This document shows positions 31,236-43,429 of a stretch of DNA of 64,000 bases, one piece after another. Source of the DNA: Rhineura floridana (taxonomy: Eukaryota > Chordata > Lepidosauria > Squamata > Rhineuridae). The position numbers were made by a program, and so were the translations under genes. Under the pieces are notes generated by a model. The model was not told the origin of the DNA, did no database searches, and worked only from the letters and a program-made list of their open reading frames with translations. Each line of letters starts with the position of its first letter. The first letter of the stretch is position 1. The stretch is taken from assembly GCF_030035675.1 (NCBI RefSeq), contig NC_084495.1, forward strand, positions 10,757,001 through 10,821,000, written 5' to 3'.

Positions 31236-31241
31236 AATAAA
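31236..31241 (+). promoter_or_regulatory. CAPN6: Probable CAPN6 poly(A) signal
   Basis: AATAAA in the context ggctcaataaagag, 154 bp after the CAPN6 stop. It is the first canonical signal downstream, giving a short 3'UTR of about 170-180 nt. The cleavage site itself cannot be read from the sequence. Confidence 0.6.
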
Positions 31242-31616
31242 GAGATTCGGAAGGAGACAGAGAGCCACTGTGCCACCGATATATCATTTCCCCTCTCTTT
31301 CACCACACACATATAGATTTCTCCATATATATCTTCTCTCAACAGACAGGACCTGGTTCCAAGAGCCGGCTTCACTACGGCAATTGGCATGAAACCATTA
31401 CAGTCTTGCAAGTTGCCATGCATTTTAGCTGTTTGGTTAGAAGATGGTGTTTCATGGAGATAGGCCACACTGGATTAGCTTCCAAGGCCAAGATGTAAAA
31501 TGTGGAGGAAAGCGGGGAGGGCCACATGTGTTGAGATCATTGGAGATTTAGCCTACGGTTGGGCAGCTGGATTGCCTTTTGCTTTTTGTATGAATGCTGT
31601 GCCCTGATTGGCATTA

Positions 31617-31802
31617 TATAGGAACAGTAGAAGCTGCCTTATACCGAGTGAGACCATTGTCCACCCAACTCAATATTATCAACACTCTCGGGTTTCGGAC
31701 AGGGGACATTCCCAGCCCTATCTGCAGGGGCCGGGGATCAAACCTTGGACCTTCTGCATGCAAAGCAGATGCTCTACCACTGAGCTATGATCTTTCCCAA
31801 TT
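31617..31802 (-). repeat. tRNA-derived SINE
   Basis: gtagaagctgccttataccg, ttggaccttctgcatgcaaa, ctctaccactgagctatgat. The first repeat past the CAPN6 3' end. Confidence 0.8.
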
Positions 31803-32344
31803 ACCCTGAGTATTGCTTCTAATAGTAAGGGCAGCACTTTTTTTTATTTTTCTCGTATTCAGTATCCCCATGACAGCCAGTAGCTGAATTTGACATATAG
31901 GGTGACGAATCCCAGGATGAGAGGATCAACGTTCCAGAAAGCTCTACATAACGTTGCCATTCGTGTTCTGCAGTGGGGGGGGGCGGGAAGGTTGCAGCTA
32001 TGAGGAATCAACATAAAACAATATTATACAAATATATCTGCCTTGCAGCTGAGCCAGATTTAATTGCATCACAGTAAAAAGTGAACAGAAAAAGAAGGCT
32101 AGATATGAGAGCAGATTGTTGTACCTCTCCATCTTGCACTTTTGCTTCTGTCGTCGAGGGCAATCGTTATCAGCCACAGGAGCTTAATAAAATATATGCT
32201 TTTACTATTGAGTTGTATCCGGTGGTTACATGAGCTGAAAGTAGATGATGCTATTCATCTTTCTCTTCTCTCCCTGACCTCTGCAGCCCTCTGTATCCCC
32301 CCCAAAAAACCTCTCTCTAGAGAGTAGCTATGTCATACAAGTCC

Positions 32345-32700
32345 AAGGGTGTAGTCATGCAGGGTCTCAGGGGCTCTTAGACCCTTTAGGTTTTTGGGAG
32401 CAGGGTCCCTATGTCCCCAGCATCCTACAAGCGAAACATCATGAAAGGGGAGTGTGTTAGTCACAGAGAAGGGTCTTTAACATGCTTCCTTGCCCTTTCT
32501 TGTGGATTGGAGCCAATCAAAGGAGATGAGTCAAACACTGAGAAGACTCTTTTCAGTAGCTAACACTCTCCTCTTTCATGCTTATTAGTTCCTAGGCATT
32601 ATCAAGGATCTCATTCTCAGCAAAAAAAAAAAATGAGGAGGGGCATGACTGTGATTAACATGAAGGGACCCTGCACTTCTGAATTTGCCACTACACTACC
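32345..32700 (-). mobile_element. hAT-like non-autonomous element (family D), copy 3
   Basis: gtgtagtcatgcagggtctc ... ggattggagccaatcaaagg ... cctgcacttctgaatttgcc ac: reverse complement of copies 1 and 2. Confidence 0.65.
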
Positions 32701-32919
32701 ATACAGGTCTGCAGAGGGAGGAGCAATATTGCCCCAAGTCACGCCGAGAGGTCTTGCTCAGCAGGCGTTCCACTTGCTCAAGGTCTCTTCCCTTGATTTC
32801 AGGTGATCCCCTCTCCCTCCCACTTGTCAGAGTTGTGGGAGGGCAGCCATCTGCAGTAAGACCCCACCTGCTCTATACATCCAAACCAGTTTCATCGTGC
32901 CACTTCAAACAGTCATGGT

Positions 32920-33425
32920 GTCCCCCAAAGAATCCTGTGAAACTGCTTTTCTCAAGCAGACCCAATGCAAGTTACAATAAAAATGTTATACAAACATAGC
33001 AATAAAGTGAAAAACAATCATTTATCCACTGTCTAAAGCATTATGTGAGAGCCAGTGTGGTGTAGTGGTTAAGGTGGTGGACTACGACCTGGGAGACCAG
33101 GGTTTGAATCCACACACAGCCATGAAGCTCACTGGGTGACCTTGGGCCAGTCACTGCCTCTCAGCCTCATGAAAACCCTACTCATAGGGTCGCCATAAGT
33201 CGGAATCGACTTGAAGGCAGTACATTTACATTTAGATAAAGCATTATATATAGCAACACAATCAGTTTATCTATATTACACTAAGGGCTCCTCCAGACAA
33301 CATGTTTATTGAGCATTTATCCTGGTTTGCTTGCACAAACCTTACACAGATGTTAGACTAGAGCCATGTCTTCATCAGGCATTTAATTATGAAACCAGGT
33401 CCAAGTTTCAGACTTAGCACCCAAG
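32920..33425 (+). repeat. Dispersed repeat (family G) with Sauria SINE inserted
   Basis: cccaatgcaagttacaataa ... aaaacaatcatttatccact and, after the SINE, atcagtttatctatattaca ... ttgcacaaaccttacacagatg. The uninterrupted relative is at 36585-36795. No family name recognised. Confidence 0.6.
33046..33236 (+). repeat. Sauria-type SINE with TSD
   Basis: gagagccagtgtggtgtagt, gggtttgaatccacacacag, gaagctcactgggtgacctt and a Bov-B-like end ataagtcggaatcgacttga. The flanks taaagcattat (33034-33044 and 33237-33247 region) form a TSD of about 11 bp. Confidence 0.9.
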
Positions 33426-33439
33426 TACATGGCTAGTAG

Positions 33440-33740
33440 CAGCGATGGCTGGTGCTCATGGAAACTGGTAGGGCAGAAGGCAGGGAGCCCAACAGTAGGT
33501 GGAGCCAGTGACAATGGCAGCCACAAACCACTAATTCTAGTTTTGTTCCCATCCCCCCCTGCTGAGTTCTACAAGGGGCAACACTAAGACTTAAGGAGGG
33601 AGAAGAAACCAACAGGCAGTGCTAACCCCTGGGCTGGATGAAACCAAGTAGGCAGGTAGGTGGGGGCTGCCTCAGATCAGCGGTGTAATGCCCCATTTGC
33701 CCTAATGGACCAACCTCCACTGGTTGGTGGTCTGTGCTCG
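33440..33740 (+). repeat. Dispersed repeat (family E), copy 1
   Basis: gggagcccaacagtaggtgg, gctgagttctacaaggggca and tgccctaatggaccaacctc are shared with a second copy at 40935-41235. Possibly hAT-like; ends unresolved. Confidence 0.6.
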
Positions 33741-33744
33741 GCTT

Positions 33745-34085
33745 TTAGATACCTGAAATATCATCTCACCCCTTATCAATCACTGCGCTCTGCAGGTGAG
33801 GGCCTCCTGCAGATAGCAATCTCATCAGGAGGTCCATTCTGCACAACATAGGAAGCGGACCTTTAGCGTTATGGCACCTACCCTCTGGAATTCCCTCCCC
33901 TTAAATATTAGACAGGCGCCATCTCTTCAATCTTTTGGGTTCCTGCTGAAGACCTTCCTCTTTCAACAAGCCTTTTAAGTAGAGACCTTATCCGAGTCTG
34001 TGCCTGTGTTGGGATTGCTTTTTATACGTTTTTAAAGCTTTTTTAAAAAGATGTTTTATTATTAAGATGTTGTTAGTGTTTTTTC
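33745..34085 (+). repeat. L2-like LINE 3' end
   Basis: atacctgaaatatcatctca, gtgagggcctcctgcagata, ggaagcggacctttagcgtt and aagaccttcctctttcaaca. This intact stretch is the reference for the interrupted copy at 60410-62215. Confidence 0.75.
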
Positions 34086-34089
34086 CATT

Positions 34090-35965
34090 TTTGATAATAG
34101 CAATGAGGACAACAATATGGCTTGGGAGAACCTTATAAAGCAACATAAGAGGATGATTAGAAGTGAATTGCATGCCTCCACTTTGTTAGAATACTGTCGT
34201 GTTCAATGTATACCCAGGGGTTTAAGAATGTTAAAAGCACCTGGCATGTTTCAAGTCAATAAAGAATTCATGGGTAAATGGTGTGCCATTCTTAACCAAT
34301 GCTCACAGGACCGTATGGTTTTAGTAGTAGACACCTCCACTAAAATCGACTCTCAGCTGAAATAGTCTCTTAATGAACAAATTGATAAATATAAAAAAAA
34401 GAATGACCAAGGAATGGAACAGAAATTCTCTTCTTTAGATCAAGAACTTAAAGGCTTCTGCAATGAATTAAAGGCATTTAAGTATAAAAGATTTTTAAGG
34501 GATGAGGTGATTATAAATAGCTGAGCTTGTTGATAGCTCCCACCCTAAACCACTATGACAGAACTTTATTTATTTATTTATTTATTTCATTTTTAAACCG
34601 CCCATAGCGAATAGCTCTCTGGGCGGTGAACAAAACAAGATTAAAATACAGTATTACAATAAAATTACAATAAAATCATATAGTCAGTTTTTAAGGATTA
34701 AATGTAATGGTTTGTCTGAAAGGGATTTTATACAACAAACCAATAGTCTGAACAATTTATTCAAGAAGGGTTATCCCAACAATATCGTTGAGGATAATTT
34801 CAGGAAAGCTTCCCTAACAAGATGCGCTGACCTTTTGCAACAAACAATTAAAGAAGCTTCTAATCGGTTGAATTGCAATTTGACTTTTAATCATGTCACT
34901 AATAGACTACACAGTAGCATTAAGAGGCATTGGCATGTTATACGTCATATTTCTGGATGTCATCAGAAACCTATGATTTCCTTCAAGAGAACCAGGAACA
35001 TGAGGGATATTTTGATTAGAAGTGACTTTAGGGACAACAGTCACCCAGTTTTCAACACCATACCAGGCACAAATGCACCTATCGGTCACCATCCCATTGT
35101 GCCTATTGCAGTTTTACATGTAAGATGACAGTTTGTTAACCCTGTCAATCATAAAAAATACACTTTGAATCAATTTTCTACATGTAACACTGCCAATTTC
35201 ATTTATGCGATTCAGTGCAGTTGCCAAAATTTTGTATAGGCCAAACATCAAGGAATGTCAAAAGACGTATAGGGGAACACCTCAGCAATATCAAAAACAA
35301 GAGATCTGGGGGGCCCTTGGTGGAGCATTTTACAAGATGTCATTTTACAAGATGTCATTTTGCAAGATGTCACTCCTTTGGCGATTTTAAGTTTGGGTTT
35401 TAGAAAAAATAAGTGTGGAAAAAAGTATTGTTTTATTAAGGAGAGAAATAGCTTGGATTTTGGAACTAAAAAAGTTGACCCTTGATGGTCTCAGTGAGGG
35501 GTTAGAATCTCTTCCTCTCCTATGAATTTTAACAAATATCGATGATCCACATTCTTTTTCTTCAGTTGCACGTAATTCCCCTATGTTTAGTTGGTTACAC
35601 TGGAATTAAGAGACTTAGGGATGTAGATACATGAGCATGCTCATGTGAATTCTTCTTTGTGGTTGTCTATCATTTCAAGCAATTTTGCTAGAAAAGAATA
35701 TTGCTGACCAGTCCATGTAAGTGGAATTTTTTTTTACATATAGAATATGATTCCATGCTGTAATGCACTTTGTGTTATATGTGTAATAATGTTGTGTGTC
35801 CTTGCAATTTTATTTACAACCCCCGACAAAGGCCAGACAACATAGCAGCCAAAACGCGTTGGCCTTTTTAAAAAAATAAACACCACATTTCTCAGCATCT
35901 TGTGGTTTCCCCTTTTTTATTCTTGGGTTTTTGGATGCTTGCCACTTTCTGCTTTTTGTTTTTGC
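34090..35965 (+). mobile_element. Penelope-like element with GIY-YIG endonuclease remnant
   Basis: 34120-34540 reads like the N-terminal region of Penelope-type proteins (WENLIKQHKRMIRSEL, IPRGLRMLKAP). 34712-35128 reads as the post-RT region (SERDFIQQTNSLNNLF, FKKGYPNN). Next comes a GIY-YIG-type endonuclease (FIYAIQCSC, IGQTSRNVKRRIGEHL). The 3' end is ggccagacaacatagcagcc / acgcgttggcc / aataaacaccacatt. The reverse-transcriptase core is missing, and a LINE tail sits at the junction (34555-34695). Stops are present; it is a dead, internally deleted copy. Confidence 0.82.
34555..34695 (-). repeat. LINE 3' tail inserted in the Penelope element
   Basis: (ttta)n then ttttaaaccgcccatagcga, gctctctgggcggtgaaca and attaaaatacagtatta: reverse complement of the L2-like tail also seen at 49105-49160. 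Confidence 0.7.
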
Positions 35966-35984
35966 CTAACAAAATGAGCCTTCA

Positions 35985-36470
35985 AATGCTCCTGATTTGG
36001 AATTTTTACTTTTAAGCTAGTTGACATTCACCACAGGTTTCCTGCCTGACTTGATAATGAAAGTCAATCCAATAAAATGAGGGCATGGATTTAAATATTT
36101 GCATTAATTCATAGTCCTCAACGTGCATTAAAAGCACTTCTGATTTGCTGTGTTTAGAGGCTCAAGCCAGTAGATTAACTTTATTTTTGTCCCAATTGGC
36201 TTGTAAGTGTTAATCTGAATTGACTTGCAGCTGACCTCCTGGAGTCTCTCCTGCTGGCGGCTCATTGGTGCGCTGGTGGGTCTGCAAGCCTGAGTTGAAG
36301 ATGCAGTTTGCATTCCTATCTAACAGCTTTCATCCAAAGGGGCCTCCTGACCCTGTAATGTCTGCATGGTTGATAGAGTTTCCCCCATGAGAATGCTGCA
36401 GCAGTAGGTCAATACAGACACGGCTTGTGATACCTAAGCTAGCAGGATCTGCAGGATTCATATATTAGGG
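35985..36470. other. Repeat-free block, candidate conserved noncoding
   Basis: About 480 bp directly after the Penelope element without recognised repeats; AT-rich motif clusters such as tgcattaattcatag and gtgttaatctgaattgac. No exon-like ORF. Conservation untested. Confidence 0.3.
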
Positions 36471-36584
36471 TGTGCAAAATTTCTTTTCCATTCAAAAACC
36501 CTGTTCATTTTTGGTATTTAAAAAAAGTATCACTCATTCATTCTGCCATTGTTACTGTTTATTACATTGAGGAGATGCTTTTCT

Positions 36585-36795
36585 CAAACAACCCAATGCA
36601 AGTTAAAGTGAAAAACAATCATTTATCCATGATATAACGCAAACAATCAGTTTATCAAGATTACATTAGGGGCTCCACCAGACGACAGGTTTATTGAGCA
36701 TTCATCCTGATTTGCTTGCACAAAGCTTACACAGATGTTAGAGCCATGTCTGCACCAGACATGTAAACCACTATGATACCACTTTAACAGTTGTG
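36585..36795 (+). repeat. Dispersed repeat (family G), uninterrupted copy
   Basis: aatgcaagttaaagtgaaaa, caatcagtttatcaagatta and tgcttgcacaaagcttacac match 32920-33425 without the SINE. Confidence 0.6.
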
Positions 36796-36796
36796 G

Positions 36797-36985
36797 CTTC
36801 TACCCCTCCCAAATAATCCTGGGAACTGTAGTTTGTTAAGAGTGCTGAGAGTTGTTAGGAGACTCCTATTCCTCTCACAGAGCTACAATTCCCAGAGTGG
36901 TATGAAAAGTAAGCAGGTTCCCTGGGAAGAGGGTTGAATCACTCAGGAAATTGCAGCTCTGTGAGGAGAACCTTTGCTGATTAAT
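36797..36985. mobile_element. Harbinger-like MITE (family H), partial
   Basis: ataatcctgggaactgtagt, gagttgttaggagactccta and agagctacaattcccagagt match 50793-51113. Confidence 0.7.
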
Positions 36986-37080
36986 CAAGGACTGGGTTAT
37001 TGTAATGTGCTCTATGTGGGGCTGCCCTTAAGGCTGGGATAGATGGAACAATCGTCTGATTCAGTATAAGTCAGCTTCTT
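36985..37080 (+). repeat. L2-like and SINE 3' scraps
   Basis: ggactgggttattgtaatgt and gctctatgtggggctgccct are an L2-like ORF2 fragment; tctgattcagtataagtcag is the SINE 3' end. Confidence 0.55.
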
Positions 37081-37564
37081 ATGCCTGCTCTGAGGTCCAA
37101 GGAAAGGTAATTCCATAAGAAGGAGGGAACCCCAAAGAAGGTCCCAATCTGGAAAATCCCCCAAACATTCTGAATCTCCCAGATTCTCTAAATCAGTGAG
37201 GGTGCTCCATCTTAATCAGACTACCATCTCTGTCACCAAAACACCAAACCTCACTAAGAAATGGACTGAGCATGAAACAATTATTTCAACTTCTCATCCA
37301 CCGCCATCTTTAGACCATCACACCAAAGCCCTGGGGCAAAGACCCAGGTGGGTTTGACCTGCCTCATGCATTGGCCCAATGACAATTTGAGACAGTCGCA
37401 TAGTTGGCATGGAGGCCATGATGTCACAGTCAAGCCTGACATGCAGCCTTGGTGTGGATGTTAAAACCGTCCCAAAAATACCACCCCGGGGTTTCCCCAC
37501 ACCAGTTCACAAAATAGTGAAGGCACCCATCTTGGGCAGTTGTGCCCCTATGCATTTCCTAAGG

Positions 37565-37680
37565 CAGGATAAGGAACCTGTTGTCCTCCAGATGTTGCTG
37601 AGCTTCTGCTCCCATCTATATGATGACAACAACAACACCTGGGGGGCCACAGGTTCCCCACCTCTGTCCTTTGTTAAAGA
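37565..37680. mobile_element. hAT-like foldback MITE (family B)
   Basis: ggaacctgttgtcctccaga and tggggggccacaggttcccc are inverted arms. A related copy is at 50490-50645. Confidence 0.6.
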
Positions 37681-37874
37681 GGGATCTGAGTGAAAGCTCA
37701 GTGAATCCCCCAAAACAGCTTTTGCACCTTTGGTTTCCTTTCAAGTACATGAAATCAAGTGTAATTTAATGGAAAACCTTATTAAAAAAACAACTCCATC
37801 TTTCAGGAAGACTGTGTGGCCAATTGATCCTTTGTGTGCAGACAGAGTGTTAAATTTTGCTTGAAGGATTATCC

Positions 37875-38036
37875 CAGCTTTCCTTGAAGGAGCCCACAAC
37901 AACCTTGTGAGGTAGTTAAGCTGAGAGAGCTTGGTCCAGGTCACACAATTAGCTTCATGGTTGAAGGTGGGTTTGAACCCAAGTCTCTGCCGTCCTAGTT
38001 CAACACTCTAACCTCTCTACCACCCCACCGTGCCTA
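37875..38036 (-). repeat. Sauria-type SINE
   Basis: aacaaccttgtgaggtagtt, ttagcttcatggttgaaggt and gggtttgaacccaagtctct are the reverse complement of the Sauria SINE (tail missing). It could be mistaken for MIR, but the attagcttcatgg core fits Sauria. Confidence 0.7.
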
Positions 38037-38049
38037 TGTTCTTCTCTAT

Positions 38050-40430
38050 GGTGAAATGTTGAAAGATGTGCCTCAATGATACCTTCAAATCTAGAACCAG
38101 CCCTGATTCTCTCTCTCTGTCTCTCTCTAATACATGGTAGACCCGTATACAGATGGGACACAGTATGTTGGTATTTAGATTTTTTTTATTTGCAATACTT
38201 TAGGTCCAAGTTCCAAACTGCAATTTTTATTTTTTACACTCAAGACACAGTCATGCACAATCCATATTTCAATGTTCTATTGCTTCAACCACAATTGAAA
38301 ATAAATATTGGAAACGGGGAGGGGAAAAAAACCTTTATTTTCATTTTTTTTTTAAATGGACGCTGAAGTCAGAGAGATAAATCTGTGCCATCAGCACATT
38401 TACAAAGGAAATAACACTTTCCCCTTTTGTTTTACCAAAGTATCTCTTAATCCAAAGTTACTGAAGAATTTCACGACACAATTTTTCTTTTTCTTTTCTA
38501 AAGAGATAACCTGTTCCAAACAAAAACAAAGAAAAAAAGGAATGTACAGCAAAACATCAAACAGTGGAGATGTAGGTCCTTCTCTGTCCAATTTTATTGG
38601 GAAACCTGAAGATAAACCCAGTAAGCAATGTTTGTGTCACATAAACAATGACCACTCCTGACAAGTTGGGATTTTCTTTTTAAACCTCAATTTGTCCAGG
38701 ACAGGTTTTAATTATTTTTTTAACCTCATCAGTATGAATTGCCCTGGTCCAGCTCAGGATTTTTCAGTGGCAGAAACAGGCTTCCAACCTGGTACCCCTA
38801 CCTGGATGGGGGAACTATGCATGTCAGTGGTGTGGTGTGCACCATTCCTCAGCCTGAACCAATAGACAAGGTTACGCAGTGTCACTCCAAAGTCCCACCA
38901 ATCACATGTGCCATCATTGGGTTCAGTAGCCCCTCCCCTGTTCTGCACCAAGCATTGATTGGGGGGATTTCAGTGATGCTGATTTTTAAGAGGATATGCA
39001 TAGTTAACCCTGGTCTCACCATGCATGTTCTCTCAGATTGGAACCATTGTATTTTCAGCATGCTTTGCTTAGGTGGTATATCAACCACCATTCAATGCTT
39101 GAATTATGGGGAGGAGAAGGCCTTATGAAATCCGCAATCCTCCTCTCCAGACCACCACTCCTCAATTTTCCCAAATTATGGTCACCCCTGTAACCTTCCG
39201 TAAATAGTAGCTAAGTAGGGCATCACCAAAGTGGGCCCCCTCTGGCCCCCATGCAATCCGAGCCCTGTCATTTACCCTGGTATAGCCTGATTGAGGCTAA
39301 ACACGTGACGGGTTTTCTACAGAGAAAGAGAATTTTGGAAGAAAAAAGACATCAAAGGTCACTAGAGGTTTTAGGCTCTGTAGTGTGTGCGGTACCGTTC
39401 AACTGCATTTGTTTGCTTGAGTGTGAGAGTGAGAGTGAGCATTAATATTATGTGCATATATTCTAACGTGGTGACTCCTTAACTTTTAAGAGTTGCTTCA
39501 CATATCTGGGCTGTCCCTCCCACAAGAAAACTTACATGGATGTATGAAAAGAAATACCTAGAAAATGATCATTTGCAATGTGCAACATACCTATTTTGCC
39601 ATACGTACATATGTCAGGGAACAGTATAACAGCATGTAGGCAGGAAATACATTTTCTTTATATGCAAGGGTTATTTCCTGCCCTTGGAACATCTATTAGA
39701 TATTCTAGTTGCTCACCTGTCATCAGAATAGTAATGTCCTCCAGCTCTCGGAGATGGCAGTTGCAACATAAGTGATGGTAAGTGCTTGTCGTCATTTCCA
39801 GATTTCTTTCACTTCCCAGCAGCTAGAGCTAAAATCAACCATTGCCATTCCACAGAAGTCTCCTTTAGATTTCACTCTTCGAAGCTCAATGGTCAAATCC
39901 ACCATTGATTTTCACAGTGTTGGTAGACCTGACTCGGATCCCTGTTCTGGCCTGAAAGAGTGTGTGCAAGAAAGGGGAACCTAACCCTTCCTCTGACACC
40001 TAAATTATGCGTGAACTTAAGTTTGTGAACTTAAATCAGAATTATACCACTATACCTGTAATGGATTCCCCCAAGGAATCCTTGGAATTCAATTTTGGTG
40101 TGGGTCTTGAGAATTCTCTGTTAGAGAACACCCCTTGGCTCCTTCAGATTTTTCCCAGGGTTCTCTGCCATGAAGGAAAAACTGTTGAATCAGGATATAA
40201 TCATTAAACCCAGCTTGGTGATGTATAGACAATTAAACTTGACCCCAATCCCTTTCAACCAACATCCCATGTGTAAATTGTGTTATGTTTGTTTAGCCTT
40301 CAATTATCTTGGGATGTGGTGTTGCTTTGCATAATTAGGCCTTCCTAGTGCTCATTTCAAAGTCTCATGCTGCTACCTGGTGAAATCACCACTATGATTC
40401 GATCGCAGCACTGAGGTCTGTAAATATAAG
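38050..40430. other. Intergenic DNA, nothing assigned
   Basis: No exon, RNA gene or named repeat recognised between the Sauria SINE and the MITE at 40435. Several ORFs of 60-130 codons look random. 38160-38360 is AT-rich. Confidence 0.4.
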
Positions 40431-40434
40431 TTTG

Positions 40435-40650
40435 GGCCCCATCTGTGCTATACATTTAAAGCAGTATGATACCACTTTAAACAGTGATCGCTTCCCCCAA
40501 ATAATCCTGGGAACTGTAGTTTGTAAAGGGACAGAGAGTTTTTAGGAGACCTCTATTCCCCGTAATTCAGTTTCCCAGGATTCTTTGGGGGATGCCCTGT
40601 TTATAGTAGTATCATACTGCTTTGAATGTATAATGCAGATGTGGCCTCAG
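40435..40650. mobile_element. Harbinger-like MITE (family H), partial
   Basis: gggccccatctgtgctatac ... aatcctgggaactgtagttt ... tttgaatgtataatgcagat; both ends present but the centre is deleted. Confidence 0.75.
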
Positions 40651-40685
40651 AGAAACCAAACAGCAAATATCCTGCCAGGTGAGCA

Positions 40686-40738
40686 GAGCTTGGAAGTTAC
40701 TTTTTTGAACTACGACTTCCATCAGCCCCAGCCAGCAT
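40686..40738. mobile_element. Half of the hAT foldback MITE
   Basis: cagagcttggaagttacttt and ttccatcagccccagccagc form the left arm only. Confidence 0.7.
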
Positions 40739-40934
40739 TCAACTTCCAGATTGAAACGTTACCCTTTTCAAGCATCATCACTACAGCCCAGCTATTAATA
40801 AACTACAAAGGTTGTTCATCAGCAGCAATAAGATGTTTGGCTTCAAGACCCCTGAAGATGTCATGGTGGAAATTTGAAACTTGAGCAAAATACCAGGCTG
40901 GATTCCCATTAAGCATATATTGGCTATCAAATAT

Positions 40935-41235
40935 CTTTTCCCTCTCCCAGTGAAAGCTGGTGCCCATTGAGACTGGGCAGGAGGCAGGGAGCCCAATAGT
41001 AGGTGGAGCCAGAGCCAATGGCAGGCAGAGCCAACAAATTCTTGTTTTGTCCCTATCCTCCTCCCTGTTGAGTTTTACAAAGACTACAATGAGAAAAGGA
41101 GGAGGAGCAGGCTGAGAGCCACTACCACCCACTAGATTGGTTGTAAGTAAGAAGGTAGCTAGGTGGGGGCTGGCTGAAGGCAAACTGGTGGGGCAGTGCC
41201 TCACTTGCTCTAATGGACCAGTTTCCACTGCCCTC
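40935..41235 (+). repeat. Dispersed repeat (family E), copy 2
   Basis: ggagcccaatagtaggtgga, tgttgagttttacaaagact and ctctaatggaccagtttcca match 33440-33740. Confidence 0.6.
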
Positions 41236-42410
41236 GCCCTTCATATTGAATATCCATGACCCAATTTGCTTAGAATGTGGTACTTCAAGTGAGGAGTTTT
41301 GCTCTTTTTAGTAAGTAATTTGTCCTAGTCTAGAGTTAAAATGATTGGCCCTGATCCAGGTCTCATAGGGGGCAAATAGTTCCATGCAACAATTGGTGGG
41401 CCTGGATAGGCGTGTGACTCCTCAGTGGCATCAAAAGAGGCATTCAGCTAGTTCAATGGGACCCAGAGGAACCTCCCAACACAGCTGGGGATATGCAGCT
41501 ACTTCAATGGTGAATGCTGTCCAGTAGCTTACTCCTCTCTGCAGATCACCTTTGCTGGATGGGGAGACTGTGCAAATCTTATGAGAGTACCCAACAAACA
41601 ACAAAAACAGTTACAAAGCTTAGCAAGGTCTTTATCAGATCTCTACAAAAACAGTCTTTTTGTGGACAGTGCGTCCGCACACACACACACACAAACACAC
41701 CAGGATGTTGGTTGGATTCAAGAAGGAAGGATAAGAGTTCGCATTTCATCTTCTTCAGAATCTGGAATGTGTTGCATTTTTTAGGGAATCAGAATGGCTA
41801 GGAGCGAGGCTCAACCTCATCTCAGAGAAACCCGGTTTTATAGATGGGATAAATACTTGAGATCATCCTTATACAATGAGATGCGGCCAACCGGTAACCA
41901 ATGATGCAAAACAAACATGGACTTATTTACAAAAACAGAGCGACAGAAACAGGATACTAAGGCGACCACAGTCTGACATTACAACCCACTCCCTGGAGCA
42001 TACTGAGGTCCCTCAGGCTTTTGCTAACATGTACACAGGAGCCGCAGTAAGTCACTAAGACACTTCCCTCCGTCAGTCCTTTTGACTTAAATAAATAATA
42101 TGCACTGTGCTTCTCGGAGTTTTCCTGATTATACTGCTAGCATTTTTCCTGTCCTTGAAGTGAAGGATAGGTAATGGGTCATTTCATCTCCCCCCCGAAT
42201 CATCATGGGAGAGACTGGGCTAATGAGCAACTGCAATATAAGGCATGACAGAGTGCCACATTGGCATCTACTGTTGGATAATGGTTTGAGGTAAAGAGAT
42301 AATAAGTAGTGATGTCTCTTTCCAGAATGGCTTCTTACAGGCTTGGGTTTACACAAAAGAGCAGATGAAGCGGTGAAACTGCTTCTAAGCTGTACCACTT
42401 GGGAAACTGC
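41236..42410. other. Intergenic DNA, nothing assigned
   Basis: Apart from an (ac)n run at 41678-41699 no feature recognised. Confidence 0.4.
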
Positions 42411-42413
<3 letters not shown>

Positions 42414-42449
<36 letters not shown>

Positions 42450-42462
42450 CACACACACACAC
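42414..42462. repeat. (tc)n(ac)n microsatellite
   Basis: About 16 tc units followed by acacacacacac. Confidence 0.9.
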
Positions 42463-42489
42463 AAAACCAGGAAGGTCAGGGAGAAGTCT

Positions 42490-42890
42490 AGACTTCAGAA
42501 GCTGTCTTACACTGAGTCAGATTGTTGGTCCATTTAGCTCAGGGCTGGCAGCAGCTCTCCAAGGTTTCCGTCAGGGTACATTCCCAGCTCTACCTGTAGA
42601 CAGTCCATACTGGTGGCTCTGATGTCAGTTGGAGAGTGAATCTCCTCTGGGCTTTAGTTCAGACTTTCAAGGAGCTGTCCAAGGTGCTGAAACATATTCC
42701 CAAAACAAGTTCAGCACCTTGAACAGCTCCTTGAAAGTTTGGACTAAAACCTGGAGCAGATTCACTGCCTCACTGAAACCAAAGGTACCAGTCTCTACTG
42801 CCTGGAGACACTGGTTGATGGAACATAAGTTATTTTTCACACAAAGCAGATGCACTACCATTGAGCTATGACCCTTACCCTCATGCTAGA
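42490..42890 (-). repeat. tRNA-derived SINE split by family F foldback
   Basis: The SINE runs from cttacactgagtcagattgt to cccagctctacctgtagac and resumes with cacacaaagcagatgcacta / ccattgagctatgaccctta. The insert at 42600-42800 is an inverted repeat whose arms are tttcaaggagctgtccaagg and ccttgaacagctccttgaaa. Confidence 0.75.
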
Positions 42891-43147
42891 TTTCCCCCAA
42901 TGCAGGGGGAGAACATTCATAGGAGAGAACATTCAGTCATGCAGCCCTCCATCAGCAAATTATAGTGATACCGTCCAGAAATGGCTTTCCCACCCCATTC
43001 GATCTTTGTGTAGGCAAGACATCAGCACATAAGTTTCAGGACTGAAATTATCACAGCATTTACAAGTGAGGGCGCTCTTCCCCTTATAAAATGAACATCC
43101 TAGAAGGTACCCCTTAATTCATTGTTAACCACCCCGAGAGATGTTGT

Positions 43148-43320
43148 AATGGCTGTAGTTCAGTGGCAGAGCACCTGCTTTTCATGTAGAAGGTCCCAGG
43201 TTCAATCCCTGGCATCTTCAGGTAGGGTTGGGAGAGACTCCTCCCTGAAACCCTGGAGAACTGCTGCCAGTCAGTGTAGACAAGACTGAGCTAGATAGAC
43301 CTTTTACTAATACATGTTGG
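43148..43320 (+). repeat. tRNA-derived SINE
   Basis: tggctgtagttcagtggcag, ggttcaatccctggcatctt and agactgagctagatagacc; a second head fragment (gggctatagctcagtggtag) is at 43400-43420. Confidence 0.8.
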
Positions 43321-43429
43321 GTCCTGTTGGGTTATTACTGCACAAGAAGATCTTATGGGAAGGGGAAATGGATGTCATGGAGGGGCTGTGCTCAAGGAGG
43401 GCTATAGCTCAGTGGTAGGGCCACACCAG

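Noticed and set aside
37875-38036. MIR SINE
   Set aside because: The core and B-box region fit the reverse Sauria SINE better.
38739-39128. 129-codon ORF
   Set aside because: No recognisable motif, no splice context and ordinary intergenic surroundings; probably chance.
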